Source of the DNA: CAZVWH01 sp964631175
Lineage (GTDB): Bacteria; Planctomycetota; Phycisphaerae; Sedimentisphaerales; Anaerobacaceae
Direction: 5' to 3'
Length of the DNA: 35,832 nt
NCBI GenBank assembly: GCA_964631175.1
Contig: CAZVWH010000020.1
Coordinates: 1-35,832 of the forward strand
The notes under the pieces are model-generated. The model was not told the origin of the DNA and made no database searches. It saw nothing but the letters and a program-made list of their open reading frames with translations. Shown here piece by piece: positions 1 through 9,800 of this stretch. Made by a program: the position numbers and the translations under genes. The stretch's first letter is position 1; every line of letters begins with the position of its first letter.

Positions 1-2454
1 TATCTTAATTTCTTGACAGAAAATAATAGGGGAATTGAGAAATACACAGTTGATCAACTGATAGAAACACCACAACTCTTGCTCATCGAGGGAAAAACCC
101 AATACCAGTATTTATGTCGTTTGCCCAGCCATCTAAGCATACGTTCTGATTCCAGTGCAGTTTACACACCAATAGAAGATCCAGCAAGACTTATCCCGGT
201 ACATATAATATCCTACGAGAGGAGAAGCGGCAGAACGCAATTGGCTTCTAAAGAAAAGATTCAGAGTCAAGGGGGTAGTCTCTGCCTCGATTTCCGATGG
301 CTCGTCCAGCGATGTCTCGAGTGGTTTCAAGAACGTGGTAGACAAGTTGTCGATCTTGAAAATTTGGCCGCGCGAACAAAAGTCGAATGGAAGAAGGCAG
401 AAAAGCTAATCTTTGAAGAACCCAATGATCTTAATCATCCTCGTTTGGAACAACAACGGGAAGCTATCCAATCAATTCTTTGTAACGATTTATCATACAT
501 ATGGGGTCCGCCTGGAACAGGCAAAACAAAGTATGTTCTGGCTAAAGCAATTTATGCTCTAACTAATCAAAAGCAGAAAGCTCTGGTTCTTGCCTATACC
601 AACCTTGCAGTTGATAATGCTTTAGAGTCTATCTTAGAGTTTGTTCCCAAAGACAAGGTGGCGAGACTGGGAATTCCCTCAGAAAATTTCCTTGACCGCT
701 ATCCCGAATGCTGTGAGCAAAGGGCGTTCGAGTTTGAGATCAGAGACCTAAATAAAAGAATACAAGACTTGGAAGTTGAACGCAAAGCACTCGAAGAAAT
801 AAAAACGCTTACATTCGAACTGGAGCGTAACAGGGACCAATTGAGGAACTGTGAAGAAAACATTCCGCAGAAGCAGAGTCTCATCGAAAGGATTTCTCCT
901 GTTGTTGAAACAGAAGCACGACGAGTCGAGATGGTTGAGAAAGACTTAGAGAAAGCCAAAGAAATTCTCTCAGAAATGCAACAAGAGAGAGACAGCTTAA
1001 GGATTCCTGAACTGAATAACGAAATCGAGAGCAACGAAAGCCTTTCTACTGAGACCAGGCAAACTCTATCTGAATATCGACACAAACTTGACAACCTCGG
1101 TTTCTTTACCAGACTTCTGATTTGTGTCGGTATTCAGACAAATAAAGTAAGGAGACTAAATGCAAAAATTAGCAAAGCTAAAAGCGATCTGGAGCAGATA
1201 GAAGCTACCTTGCAGTCTATTCGCCAAAGACGTGATCAACGCTTGGGCCGTTTTGAAAAACTGAATGCAACTATTTGTGAACAAACACAGAAAGTCGAGC
1301 AGGCAGAACGCAATTTGCACACTGCTCAAAAGGAACTCTCAATACAACATTCTACTCTGGATGCGGCAAAAAGTGATCTGCTTTCTTTTAAGAACAATAT
1401 ACAGTCTCTATCAGAGACGATTGACACAGACAGCGCCAGACTCAAGGAATTAACACTGCACTTCCAGCCTTTTGATAAAATTCCTCTGGATGGAAGAAAA
1501 GCTGCCATTGAAGAAGAGATTGAAAAACTTGAGCAAAAGAAAAAGGAGTTTGAGTTAGACCTAAGCAACAAATCTGTCATAGGAATGACTCTGGATGGCT
1601 TTATTGGTTTTTCGATGAATACCAGTTTGACAGTTGACAGAGTATTTGTTGATGAAGCCCCGTATGCCCCTGTAGCTAAAATCTTGCCTCTATTGAGCCT
1701 AAAGCGACCTATTGCACTTTTGGGGGATGACAAACAGTTGCCGCCCATATGTGAAGATGTTCACGACGCTGTTATGGAGTCGTATTGGGCTAAAGGTGCG
1801 CATTTCTTGAAAGATGTCTTTCGGCATGGAAATGATTTTGAAGAAATCCATAGTCTCTCAGAGGCTTATTGGCCGACTGACAAGAAAATACTTACAGTCT
1901 CATATCGGTTTGGAGAACGGCTGGCCCGGATACTCGATGCTCATGTGTATGACATTGGTTTACAGGGATGGGGAGAAATGGACACAGAGCTATCTGTTTG
2001 TGATTGCGAACCGCTTCTTGTTCCGAATTCTAAGAAATGGCAAAATCATTCCGAGGCCAACAAAATAGTCTCACATATCAGAAGATTTACTGAAATATAT
2101 CCGAACGAGGAAGAACGACCCTCTGCAGTTGTGCTTACACCTTATAAGAATCAAGCAAAACTTATATGGCAAAAACTTCGTGATGAACACCTGCTTGATG
2201 CCGTGGAAGTGCTTAACACTCATAAAGCCCAGGGCAGAGAGTGGGATTGGGTTTTCTTCAGTGTTTCGGATACAACGCGCTTACCAGGAGTCAGACCATT
2301 CCTTACAGACTCAAATATACCTGTTGGCAAGCTTGTTCTTAATACCACAATTAGTCGAGCGAAAAAGCGTCTAATCTTATTCCTTGATAAGACTTATTGG
2401 TCTAAGAGGAAATGTTTGATAGGGGACATAATTCACGTCGCTGGTGAGCAATAA
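1..2454 (+). CDS. SF1 (Upf1/Dna2-like) helicase with internal coiled coil, 5' end open
   Basis: Predicted ATP-driven nucleic-acid helicase of superfamily 1. Numbered from the TTG at 13, the protein shows Walker A GPPGTGKT at 165-172, Walker B VFVDEAP with D547-E548, motif III GDDKQLPP at 571-578, motif V THKAQGRE at 736-743 and motif VI NTTISRAKKRL at 777-787. Between motif Ia and Walker B, residues about 235-515 are rich in E, K, Q and L with heptad character, so a long coiled coil is inserted in the first RecA-like domain. The reading frame is open to base 1 and has no early ATG, so the N-terminus probably lies outside the window. TTG at 13 is the only visible start-like codon. The N-terminal ~150 residues match nothing I recognise. 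Upf1-like helicases with coiled coils occur both in housekeeping and in defence loci. No partner gene is visible here, so its role is left open. Confidence 0.85.
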   Translation, partial: YLNFLTENNRGIEKYTVDQLIETPQLLLIEGKTQYQYLCRLPSHLSIRSDSSAVYTPIEDPARLIPVHIISYERRSGRTQLASKEKIQSQGGSLCLDFRWLVQRCLEWFQERGRQVVDLENLAARTKVEWKKAEKLIFEEPNDLNHPRLEQQREAIQSILCNDLSYIWGPPGTGKTKYVLAKAIYALTNQKQKALVLAYTNLAVDNALESILEFVPKDKVARLGIPSENFLDRYPECCEQRAFEFEIRDLNKRIQDLEVERKALEEIKTLTFELERNRDQLRNCEENIPQKQSLIERISPVVETEARRVEMVEKDLEKAKEILSEMQQERDSLRIPELNNEIESNESLSTETRQTLSEYRHKLDNLGFFTRLLICVGIQTNKVRRLNAKISKAKSDLEQIEATLQSIRQRRDQRLGRFEKLNATICEQTQKVEQAERNLHTAQKELSIQHSTLDAAKSDLLSFKNNIQSLSETIDTDSARLKELTLHFQPFDKIPLDGRKAAIEEEIEKLEQKKKEFELDLSNKSVIGMTLDGFIGFSMNTSLTVDRVFVDEAPYAPVAKILPLLSLKRPIALLGDDKQLPPICEDVHDAVMESYWAKGAHFLKDVFRHGNDFEEIHSLSEAYWPTDKKILTVSYRFGERLARILDAHVYDIGLQGWGEMDTELSVCDCEPLLVPNSKKWQNHSEANKIVSHIRRFTEIYPNEEERPSAVVLTPYKNQAKLIWQKLRDEHLLDAVEVLNTHKAQGREWDWVFFSVSDTTRLPGVRPFLTDSNIPVGKLVLNTTISRAKKRLILFLDKTYWSKRKCLIGDIIHVAGEQ

Positions 2455-2949
2455 ATAATTCAGTTGAATTCGATAATCTACACTTTTTTTGACTTGATGA
2501 AATTGTGTTACTTAAACTTGTGACCAGATGTAGATTTTGCTTGTTTTTTTGCCGTTTTTGGGTATAATATGCATCAAACTAAAAAGTGAATATTGATACT
2601 CGATTCTGGATGCTGGATACTCGATTTTTTACGGCCAAGACGGAAGGGAAGAATTCACCCCATGAGATAAAGTCATTTCTCTTATTTACAGTCTATTTTA
2701 CTGGCCTACTGGGTAAATTAGGCTATCAGGTTACTAGAGTATCAGATAATGGGTATCAGGATATCGGAGTATCAGGATAACAAGGAAAGAATGTCAGGTT
2801 GCGGTTGCGCTGCTCGTCACGTTAGACGTATAACGTTAATCGAAACCAGTTGCGCAACCTATAAACGCTTAACGAAAATAACCAATGTGTTCTACAATTG
2901 TAGAGAATGTTCGACAAATCGGCCTATTTTTATGCAAAACAAAGCCAAT

Positions 2950-2972
2950 CCTTCGACTTCGCTCAGGACAGG
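2950..2972 (+). repeat. Family A palindromic repeat, copy 1
   Basis: CCTTCGACTTCGCTCAGGAC followed by AGG. It shares the arrangement TCGAC-n-GCTC-n-GAC with copies at 3088-3111, 27528-27551 and, inverted, in addB (29845-29868), addA (34860-34883) and near the window end (35736-35753). It lies in a spacer with other repeats. Confidence 0.6.
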
Positions 2973-3087
2973 TTTTTGGAAAAGTCAAGTGGATATAAGG
3001 TTAATTGTATCAAGAGATTATGAGAAATATATTTATTGCAAAGGACATCTTGTACGCCGTAGGCGCATTAGTGAAAACAAACCCAAT

Positions 3088-3111
3088 CTTTCGACCCGGC
3101 TCAAGACGGGA
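3088..3111 (+). repeat. Family A palindromic repeat, copy 2
   Basis: CTTTCGACCCGGCTCAAGAC followed by GGGA. It is nearly the same as the reverse complement of the core inside addB (CTCGACCCGGCTCGAGACGG). It is located 50 bases past the obg stop codon. Confidence 0.6.
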
Positions 3112-3161
3112 CAAAGCCAATTTCCCCCGGCGATTAGCCCCAGGATCTGTGCTTGGGGTAA

Positions 3162-4157
3162 TTATCCCTTAAGCTCTTTGGCCTTTTGCCATAAAAGCTC
3201 TATTAGTTCCTTGATTCCGGAGCCGGTAACTGCGGAGATTGGGAGAACTGGTTTTTTCAATTTTTCTCGCAGGGATTCAACTGATTTTCCAGTTGGGTCG
3301 AGGTCTATTTTGTTGGCGACGATTAGTTCATCTTTTTCGGCTAAGACTTTGCTGTATAATTCCAGCTCCCGGCGTATCTGGGTGTAGTTTTCAAAAGGAT
3401 CGGAGCCGTCTATCGGCATGATGTCAAGGATGTGTACTAATATTTTAGTCCTTTCAATGTGTCTTAAAAATTCGTGTCCGAGTCCTGATCCTTTGTGGGC
3501 ACCTTCGATTAAGCCGGGGATATCAGCCATAACAAATCTGCGAAAGTCACTTAATTCCACGATGCCGAGGACAGGCTCAGTTGTGGTGAAGGGATAATCT
3601 GCGATTTTCGGCCTGGCTGCTGAGCAGCGAGAAATTAAAGTGCTTTTGCCGGCGTTGGGCATACCGACGAGGCCGACATCAGCGATGAGCTTTAATTCGA
3701 GTCTGATATTTCTCTCTTGTCCCTTTTTGCCGGGTTCGGCGTACTTGGGGGCCTGATTGATTGGCGTAGCAAAGGCTTTATTTCCTTTACCGCCTCTTCC
3801 GCTACGGCAGACGCACACCTTCAATCCGATCTCGCTGAGGTCTTTTAGAAGCAGGTTCAGGTCCGCGTCATAGATCAGTGTGCCGGGCGGGACATTGATA
3901 ATCAGGTCTTGGCCATCTGCTCCATGTTTATTACTTCCTGAGCCGGGTCGGCCGTTTTCCGCCTGCCAGTGGTGTTTGCCGGCAAAATCCATAAGAGTAT
4001 CGAGGTTTTTGACAGCCTGAAAATATATGCTGCCACCTTTTCCGCCGTCACCGCCGTCGGGTCCGCCCTTGGGAATAAACTTTTCCCGCCGAAAGCTGAC
4101 GCAGCCGTCACCACCATTTCCTGCCTTGACCCAGATTTGTGCCTCGTCAATAAACAT
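3162..4157 (-). CDS. obg: GTPase Obg (ribosome-assembly GTPase)
   Basis: Conserved P-loop GTPase acting in late assembly of the large ribosomal subunit. The 331-residue protein starts MFIDEAQIWVKAG and has the glycine-rich Obg fold at about 1-158 (GGPDGGDGGKGG near 31-42). The G domain follows: G1 GMPNAGKS 165-172, switch region TTTEP near 191-195, G3 DIPG 212-215 and G4 NKID 282-285. It ends soon after the G domain, so it has no long C-terminal OCT extension, as in many bacteria. It lies 82 nt downstream of rpmA, the usual neighbour. A terminator-like hairpin sits between them, so obg may be expressed partly by read-through or from its own promoter. The start codon follows repeated ACGAG/GAGATA sequence with only a weak ribosome-binding site. 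Confidence 0.96.
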   Translation of the reverse strand: MFIDEAQIWVKAGNGGDGCVSFRREKFIPKGGPDGGDGGKGGSIYFQAVKNLDTLMDFAGKHHWQAENGRPGSGSNKHGADGQDLIINVPPGTLIYDADLNLLLKDLSEIGLKVCVCRSGRGGKGNKAFATPINQAPKYAEPGKKGQERNIRLELKLIADVGLVGMPNAGKSTLISRCSAARPKIADYPFTTTEPVLGIVELSDFRRFVMADIPGLIEGAHKGSGLGHEFLRHIERTKILVHILDIMPIDGSDPFENYTQIRRELELYSKVLAEKDELIVANKIDLDPTGKSVESLREKLKKPVLPISAVTGSGIKELIELLWQKAKELKG

Positions 4158-4183
4158 ATCTCGTAGCTCGTATCTCGATATAG

Positions 4184-4211
4184 AAAAAGGATGGTAATTA
4201 CCATCCTTTTT
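4184..4211 (-). terminator. Hairpin between rpmA and obg (terminator or attenuator)
   Basis: The sequence AAAAAGGATGG-TAATTA-CCATCCTTTTT forms a GC-containing stem with A and T tracts on its two sides, so on the minus strand it is followed by a run of T. It lies after the rpmA stop and before the obg start on the same strand. It could partly terminate rpmA transcripts and so lower obg relative to rpmA. Confidence 0.7.
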
Positions 4212-4239
4212 TATTTTATTAGTTGTTTTATTCTTTTTG

Positions 4240-4473
4240 TTAAACTACGTGTACTTTTCTGCCTTGAAAGTGAACCTGTCCATTTGCAGTAGCAAACAAG
4301 GTGTAGTCCTTGCCCATGCCGACATTAGAGCCGGGAAAGAACTTAGTTCCGCACTGCCGAACGATAATTGAGCCTGCTTTTACCGCTTGGCCGCCGAAAA
4401 GCTTCACACCTCTATATTGAGCGTTGCTGTCTCTGCCGTTTCTGGAAGAGCCTTGTCCCTTTTTGTGTGCCAT
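4240..4473 (-). CDS. rpmA: 50S ribosomal protein L27
   Basis: Large-subunit protein whose N-terminus reaches toward the peptidyl-transferase centre. The 77-residue protein begins MAHKKGQGSSRNGRDSN and contains the L27 core GGQAVKAGSIIVRQ at about 28-41 and GSNVGMGKDYTLFA near 48-61. It is slightly shorter than the E. coli protein (about 85) and has no cleavable N-terminal extension of the Firmicutes kind. AAGG lies about 10 nt before the ATG. rplU (L21), which normally precedes rpmA, is not upstream; the next gene on this strand is a pseudopilin-type gene. Confidence 0.97.
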   Translation of the reverse strand: MAHKKGQGSSRNGRDSNAQYRGVKLFGGQAVKAGSIIVRQCGTKFFPGSNVGMGKDYTLFATANGQVHFQGRKVHVV

Positions 4474-4528
4474 AGTGACGTACCTTAGTTATTAACAAGA
4501 TTCCAATTCTTTTAGCTTCGACAAAATG

Positions 4529-4557
4529 ATTTTAACCGCCTCACTTAATTTTGTCCA
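4529..4557 (-). promoter_or_regulatory. Probable sigma-70-type promoter of rpmA
   Basis: Read on the minus strand there is TGGACA, a 17-base spacer and TAAAAT, which would give a leader of roughly 45-50 nt before the rpmA ATG. It agrees with the absence of rplU upstream, which would otherwise provide the transcript. Motif match only. Confidence 0.45.
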
Positions 4558-4691
4558 GAAATTTTTGGTTGATTTCGCTTAGGGTATAAGTGTTTATTTT
4601 ATTTGTACATATATGCTTTAGCTATCTTGCGGTCGTGGTTTTGCTCTGGGAATATGAGTCAAAAAAATGAACAGGGCGAAATAATGTCTTT

Positions 4692-5477
4692 TTAATAAGG
4701 AGAAGAAGACGGCGTATAACCTAATTTCCCCCCCCATGCACCCCTTTGCACACGATGTAAATCTTCATTGCCTTGCCCCCAATGTGTGTCGTCGATAGGT
4801 GGGCTTAATGATGATATCGCCGCAGAGTAATCCATTTTGCCTATCTTTACGGTACGTGGGTCTTTCCACTTCCAGTATTCGCTATGGCCGTCAGCAAAAG
4901 CGAAGGTTGTTCCGTTGCCGTGTCTGGCTGTAATCTGGTCCCACCACCGTTCCTGCAGATAGTAAACGGTCCAGCTTGAGGGCGTCAGCCGACCTTCGTC
5001 AAGAAAAACGATCTGCCTGGAGGCATTGCGAATTTGCAGGCGATTTTTCAATGGGGCAATAGTGGCTCCTTCAACCTTCTCATGGCCGTTCATATAATCA
5101 ACTATTGAGTATGTTACTACTTCTCCTTTTACACCCGTAGGGCACCTATAAAGCTTTAAATCCGGGCAGTATGGATATAGATACCCCTTTAGGATGCCCT
5201 TTATTTTATCATCTTCATCTAAAGCCTGCTCCCAATATACCCAACAATTCTCCATATTTTGATGTGTATTACCAACGACAATCTTGTTGTCGTTGTTGTC
5301 GGCATATAAATTCCAGGCAAGGGCCAACTGCTTAACATTGTTCAGACAAACCGCACGTCTGCCCAGCTCTCTGGCCCTATTCAGTGTCGGCACAATGATA
5401 GCCATCAAGAGAGCGATAATTGCTATCACTACCAGCAATTCAATAAGAGTGAAGGCTTTAGTTTTCATTGTTCCCAT
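4692..5477 (-). CDS. Type II secretion/pilin-like protein with prepilin N-terminus and H-x-DGH C-terminus
   Basis: The protein starts MGTMKTKAFTLIELLVVIAI, a prepilin-peptidase signal followed by a hydrophobic helix (about 8-30). The residue before the conserved Phe is Ala rather than Gly, and Glu at +5 is kept. The C-terminal half contains RHGNGTTFAFADGHSEYWKW, the H-x-DG motif typical of the very large planctomycete family of pseudopilin-like proteins often labelled DUF1559-like. Its role is unproven; it is presumably processed by a prepilin peptidase and assembled in or displayed from the inner membrane. Two ATGs (5477 and 5468) are possible starts; GAGG stands close before the first. It has no pilus-assembly partners next to it, although a GspE/PilB-like ATPase lies about 10 kb away. 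Confidence 0.88.
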   Translation of the reverse strand: MGTMKTKAFTLIELLVVIAIIALLMAIIVPTLNRARELGRRAVCLNNVKQLALAWNLYADNNDNKIVVGNTHQNMENCWVYWEQALDEDDKIKGILKGYLYPYCPDLKLYRCPTGVKGEVVTYSIVDYMNGHEKVEGATIAPLKNRLQIRNASRQIVFLDEGRLTPSSWTVYYLQERWWDQITARHGNGTTFAFADGHSEYWKWKDPRTVKIGKMDYSAAISSLSPPIDDTHWGQGNEDLHRVQRGAWGGKLGYTPSSSPY

Positions 5478-5601
5478 TTTCCTCTATATACACAATAAAG
5501 CCTCCCTTTGACTAAAACAGGACTTTTCTAATATACCAAAAAACCTTAACCGGCACAAGACTTTGTTAGTTATAAATTTTATTAGAATAGAATCAAAATA
5601 C

Positions 5602-6306
5602 CTACTTTGCCTGCAGTATGGCCTTTGTATCTGTCAAAGATAGCATACCGATGGTAGCTAATTTTATTTTGCCTTGCGGATCGATAAAGAAACTGCAGGG
5701 AATGGAATTTACCAGATTGTAGGGCGTCGGCATAATTTCCTGGTTTGAAAAAAGCGTATAATTGATTTTTTGCTGGGCAACGAATTTCTTAAGCAAGGCC
5801 GGGCCCTCATTTGATATAGCCAGCATCGCTAATTTGTCTTGGCCCATCGTGTTACGTAATTCGATTAGATGTGGTATCTCCATTCGGCAGGGCCCACACC
5901 AGGTGGCCCAGAAGATAATAATCACATATTTGCCTTGGTAATCGCTTAGTGTGTGCTGTTTGCCGGTAAGATCAGTCAAGCTAAAGTCCGGTGCCGGTTT
6001 GCCAAACCAGGATTCAAATACGGGTCCCCAGGTCTTTGCTTTTTTTATGACATCTCTTAGACTTGGCTTAAGCCCTGTTAATAATCCGGTTCGCATATTT
6101 GAAGAGTCATCAGCGTTTTCTGCTGACGGTGCAGTTGCTGGTTGATCGCTCAAAGTCCGGTTGGATTCGTGCTCATGCAGTTGCTCCTGGTATGTAGGTT
6201 CGGCTGATTTGGGTTTAACCACAGCCCAGACCACTATAATAGCAACTATTATCGCGGAAATCAGCACTGCCGCTAAAGGGCTCTTTTGTTTATTCTGTTC
6301 GGTCAT
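5602..6306 (-). CDS. Membrane-anchored TlpA/ResA-like thioredoxin-fold protein
   Basis: Predicted 234-residue thiol-disulfide oxidoreductase with a single N-terminal anchor (about 11-30) and a periplasmic domain. The AhpC-TSA/Redoxin-type region starts near PAPDFSLTDL (105-113) and carries WATWCGPCRMEIPHL with the active-site CGPC at 137-140. The linker between anchor and domain (about 31-95) is polar and poorly conserved in character. The start at 6306 is preferred over an in-frame ATG at 6345 because GGAGGG lies 7 nt before it. TlpA/ResA proteins usually reduce c-type cytochrome or other exported thiols; no cytochrome biogenesis gene is adjacent, so the substrate is unknown. Confidence 0.9.
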   Translation of the reverse strand: MTEQNKQKSPLAAVLISAIIVAIIVVWAVVKPKSAEPTYQEQLHEHESNRTLSDQPATAPSAENADDSSNMRTGLLTGLKPSLRDVIKKAKTWGPVFESWFGKPAPDFSLTDLTGKQHTLSDYQGKYVIIIFWATWCGPCRMEIPHLIELRNTMGQDKLAMLAISNEGPALLKKFVAQQKINYTLFSNQEIMPTPYNLVNSIPCSFFIDPQGKIKLATIGMLSLTDTKAILQAK

Positions 6307-6430
6307 TCTACAGCCCTCCATGTAATTACTTATCAACAAAGACACTATACCGCTGAGAATTAGCTAAGTAAAGGCTAAATTGATAATTTTTGGTATATAG
6401 TCGGGCGCATGTCGGAATAATTGAAAATTA

Positions 6431-6859
6431 TGCTTGAAATTGGGGTGGTTAATTTAGTGCAAATATTATATAATGGTTTACATGTAGATATTGGCTTAGT
6501 AGAAGGCCAAAATCATTGTTTTGGAAGAGGACACGGTTTTTGTTGTAAAATCAACATTTCTTATATCTTAACAGTTTGTGTTTAGTTATGAAGGAAGGAG
6601 GAACAGCCACGTCACAAAAGGTTCTATTTCTTAAATAAAAGGTTTTCCGGAGGGGAGAAAGTATTATCTGATGTTTTGTGCAGTGTTGTCCAAGACTGGC
6701 ACTGTTAGAAACTTTAAAAAATCTGTAGAACGCTTTCTATATAAGTATATAGCATCCAATGAAGAAGAAGAGTTATAACGGGGCAAGTTGAAGACAACAG
6801 GTGTTTTGGTGTGTGGCCCAAACACAGTAATAGTAAATTTGTTTTTAAGGAGGACTATT
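6431..6859 (+). promoter_or_regulatory. Long leader of the first LamG gene, related to the leader of the second
   Basis: This gene-free stretch shares blocks in the same order with 11136-11433. Block 1, near 6431-6460, has TGCTTGAAATTG then GGTTAATTTAGTG. Block 2 at 6581-6620 is TTTAGTTATGAAGGAAGGAG followed by GAACAG and later TCACAAAA. Block 3 near 6808-6835 is GTTTTGGTGTGTGGCCCAAA, able to form a small hairpin. Block 4 is the strong AAGGAGG at 6847-6853. ATG at 6588 opens a 16-codon frame MKEGGTATSQKVLFLK. A further 35-codon frame at 6671-6778 is found only in this leader. TATTATATAAT near 6464-6475 is a possible -10. This may be a regulated 5'UTR; function unknown. Confidence 0.4.
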
Positions 6860-9800
6860 ATGGGTAGGAAATTAATTTCTTTGTCTTGTTTTGTTATGGT
6901 GCTTGGCTTACTTCTGCCCAGTGTAGCCACTGCTCAGGACCCGGGTCTTTTAGCCTGGTGGAAGTTCGACGGGAATGTGAATGATTCCTCTGGCAATGGT
7001 CTTAATGGCACTACATTTGGAGAGCCGGATTATGTAGCTGGTCCGACTTACGGGGACGACTTGCTGCTATATCCCGATAACATTTCAATTAATCTTGAAG
7101 GCCTTAGCAGCGCCAGCGACCCTGCAAACCCGTATGTAATGTTGCCAAGGGAAGTCGGCTCGGTTATCAGCTCGCTGATGGATTGTAGCTTTACGATATG
7201 GGTGAACTTTCGCACAATCGGTGGTACTTATAAATATTCGCCTATTTTCAGTATCGGTACCGGCACATCGAATTATATGTACCTCTGGCCCCGGGCGAGC
7301 AGCAGCCCGCCAATGACTTTCGGGATTGTGGCTGGCGGAACCACGCAGACCGTGACGTGGGAAGACGCGACGCTGCCGGCATATAGCTGGCACCATGTTG
7401 CTGTGACGATAGATGATGTCAATGACATATTCAGATTGTACGTTGACGGCATAGAACGCGGCGTTAACACCGAGGCCACATTCGCCCCTATTGATCTCGG
7501 TGTTACGAACAGGAACTGGCTCGGAAGGCCCATAGTGGCCGGCCAGCATTACTTTGTTGGCTATTTGGATGACTTCCGCATCTATGACCGGACACTATCA
7601 GAGGACCAATTAAAGCAAGTAATGGGTTTTCCCATTGCTACATTTCCTACGCCGGAGGATGGCACAGTCTTTCCTGTAGGTACTACAGAGGCGAACCTTT
7701 CGTGGATTCCGGGGGCTTTCGCGGCTGATACGAACGGAAGCCATCTGTATATCAGTGATAATTGGGACGATGTAAGCGATGGTGCCGCGGCTGCGGATAA
7801 GGGCCTTATCAGCGGTACAAGCTATACGGCAACAGATCTTGTGCAAGATGTGATTTACTATTGGCGCGTCGATACGGTTGGTACTGGCGGTTCCGTCTAT
7901 AGAGGTGATATCTGGAACTTCAGGCTTCAGCCTCAAGTCGCCTGGATTCCCACTCCATCTGATAGGGCTGTGTATGTGCCTCCGAAAATAACCCTTCAAT
8001 GGCGCGCCGGAACCGGTGCGGCCTTGGGGCATAATGTATATCTCAGCGACAACTTCGACCAGGTGAACAGCGCCTCTGCTGGTTCGACAGATGTTCCATT
8101 TAGGCAGTTCTTAGGGCCGACGGCCGGCGATCCGAACTGGACTGCCGCAGGAGCCGGAGTCACTCTTGAAGCCAATAAGACTTACTACTGGCGGGTCGAT
8201 GAACTCGAGAGCGACACAGTTATCCATAAAGGCCAGGTCTGGAGATTTACGACCGTCCCCAGCAGTCCACCAGTTAGTGAGCCGAGTCTTGTCGGCTGGT
8301 GGACATTTGATAACGATGTGATAGATTCCAGCTATGGATGCGATGGCACTACTTATGGCGATCCGACCTTCGATGCGGGTTTCTTTGGCAGCGCTATTTT
8401 CTTTGACAACGTCGAAAGTCCTGACCCTTCTGATGACATTTATGTAAGTGTACCTGCCGGTTTGGTCATCTCTTCACTGACTAATAGTACCTTTGCGATA
8501 TGGGTCAACTGGGCGGGCAATGAAGGCAGCCGAAGATACCAGCGGTTTTTCTCCTTCGGCACCGGCCCTGATAACTACCTGCAGTTTGGGCCCCGTGTTA
8601 GTTCCAGCCCTCCGACGAATTTCGAGATTTTCAGTGATGGTACATCACAGTTTTTAGGTTATGGCGGAAATGCAGCCCAACAGGGCAGTATCATCCCCAC
8701 TAACGAATGGCTCCATCTTGCGGTGACAATAAACGCGGACAACGATACCTTTACGATGTACCTCGACGGCCAGCAAGTTGGTCAGCTCGATAATGCCACG
8801 CTTACTCCGAGTGACCTCGGTGTTACCACCAATAACTGGATCGGCAGGTCGGAGAATTTTGTTGCGCAACGACAATATAACGGATATTTGGATGATTTCC
8901 GAATCTACGATAAGGTACTATCAACTGCCGAGATACAACAGCTAATGGTCCGTCTAACCGCCAATTGTTTAAGCCCCCGTCATCGTGCCACAGATACCAC
9001 TGATGTACCCATTCTAAGCTGGGAAGCAGGAGATAGAGCCGCACAGCACGATGTGTACTTCGGTACCGATCAAACCACTGTTACTGAAGCGACGACCGCT
9101 ACAGTGGGTGTATATCGTGGCAGACAGGTACTTGCAGATACCACTTATGTTCTTCCAGAGGCTCCGCTTATCTGGGGGCAGACGTACTACTGGAGGATCG
9201 ATGAGATCGAAGCTGATAGCACAATGCATATCGGCAATGTCTGGAGCTTTTCGGTGGCTGACTTTATAGTGGTGGATAACTTTGAAACCTACAACGACAT
9301 GGATAATGTGATATACGAGACATGGTCAGACTACTACGTGAATAATACCGGCATGACTGTGGGACACTTGGACGCTCCATTTGCTGAACGAACCATAGTG
9401 AATGGTGGCCGACAGGCAATGTATATGCGTTATGACAACGATGGTACTATAAACGAAGGTACCAGCTATGAACGGAGTGGTACTTTGCTTTATTCCGAAG
9501 CCGAACGCGTGTGGCAAACAGCACAGGATTGGACTAAGAATGGCGTTAACACCTTGAGCCTATGGTTTAGAGGTGTACTGCCGTCTTACGGCAGCTTCAT
9601 AGCAGGGCCACCAACCTACACGGTAACTGCTCGTGGCGAGGGTATCACAGGCGAATCCGACCAGTTCCATTTTGCCTACCAGCAGCTATCCGGCGTTGGG
9701 AGCATAACGGCAAAGGTGGTCAGTCTTACTAACCCCAGTACGACAACCAAGGCTGGAGTGATGATTCGTGAGACATTGGAGCCAGATTCAACTCACGCAA

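Larger units (their letters stand above)
2455..3161. repeat. Gene-free spacer made largely of several short repeat families
   Basis: No convincing gene is seen. At 2595-2625 the phrase GATACTCGAT occurs twice around GGATGCTGGA. At 2721-2781 a GTATCAGG-type unit recurs four or more times. At 2796-2863 an interrupted inverted repeat begins with AGGTTGCG and ends with CGCAACCT. At 2950-2972 and 3088-3111 are two copies of a TCGAC(n)GCTC(n)GAC-type element found elsewhere in the window. The spacer separates the plus-strand helicase from the minus-strand obg, so the two genes converge here. A plus-strand frame through 2749-3387 runs antisense into obg and is not a credible gene. Confidence 0.6.

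Noticed and set aside
2721..2781. CRISPR-like short repeats GTATCAGG
   Set aside because: Units are short and irregular, without constant repeats and unique spacers; no cas gene.
2749..3387. 212-codon plus-strand frame
   Set aside because: Runs through repeats and then antisense through the end of obg; no ribosome-binding site or domain.
6435..6462. Sigma-54-like promoter TGG...GTGCA before the first LamG gene
   Set aside because: The GG to GC spacing is one base too long for a -24/-12 promoter.
6788..6859. Upstream start of the first LamG protein at 6788
   Set aside because: Would add 24 residues before a good signal peptide; the AAGGAGG is located properly only for ATG 6860.
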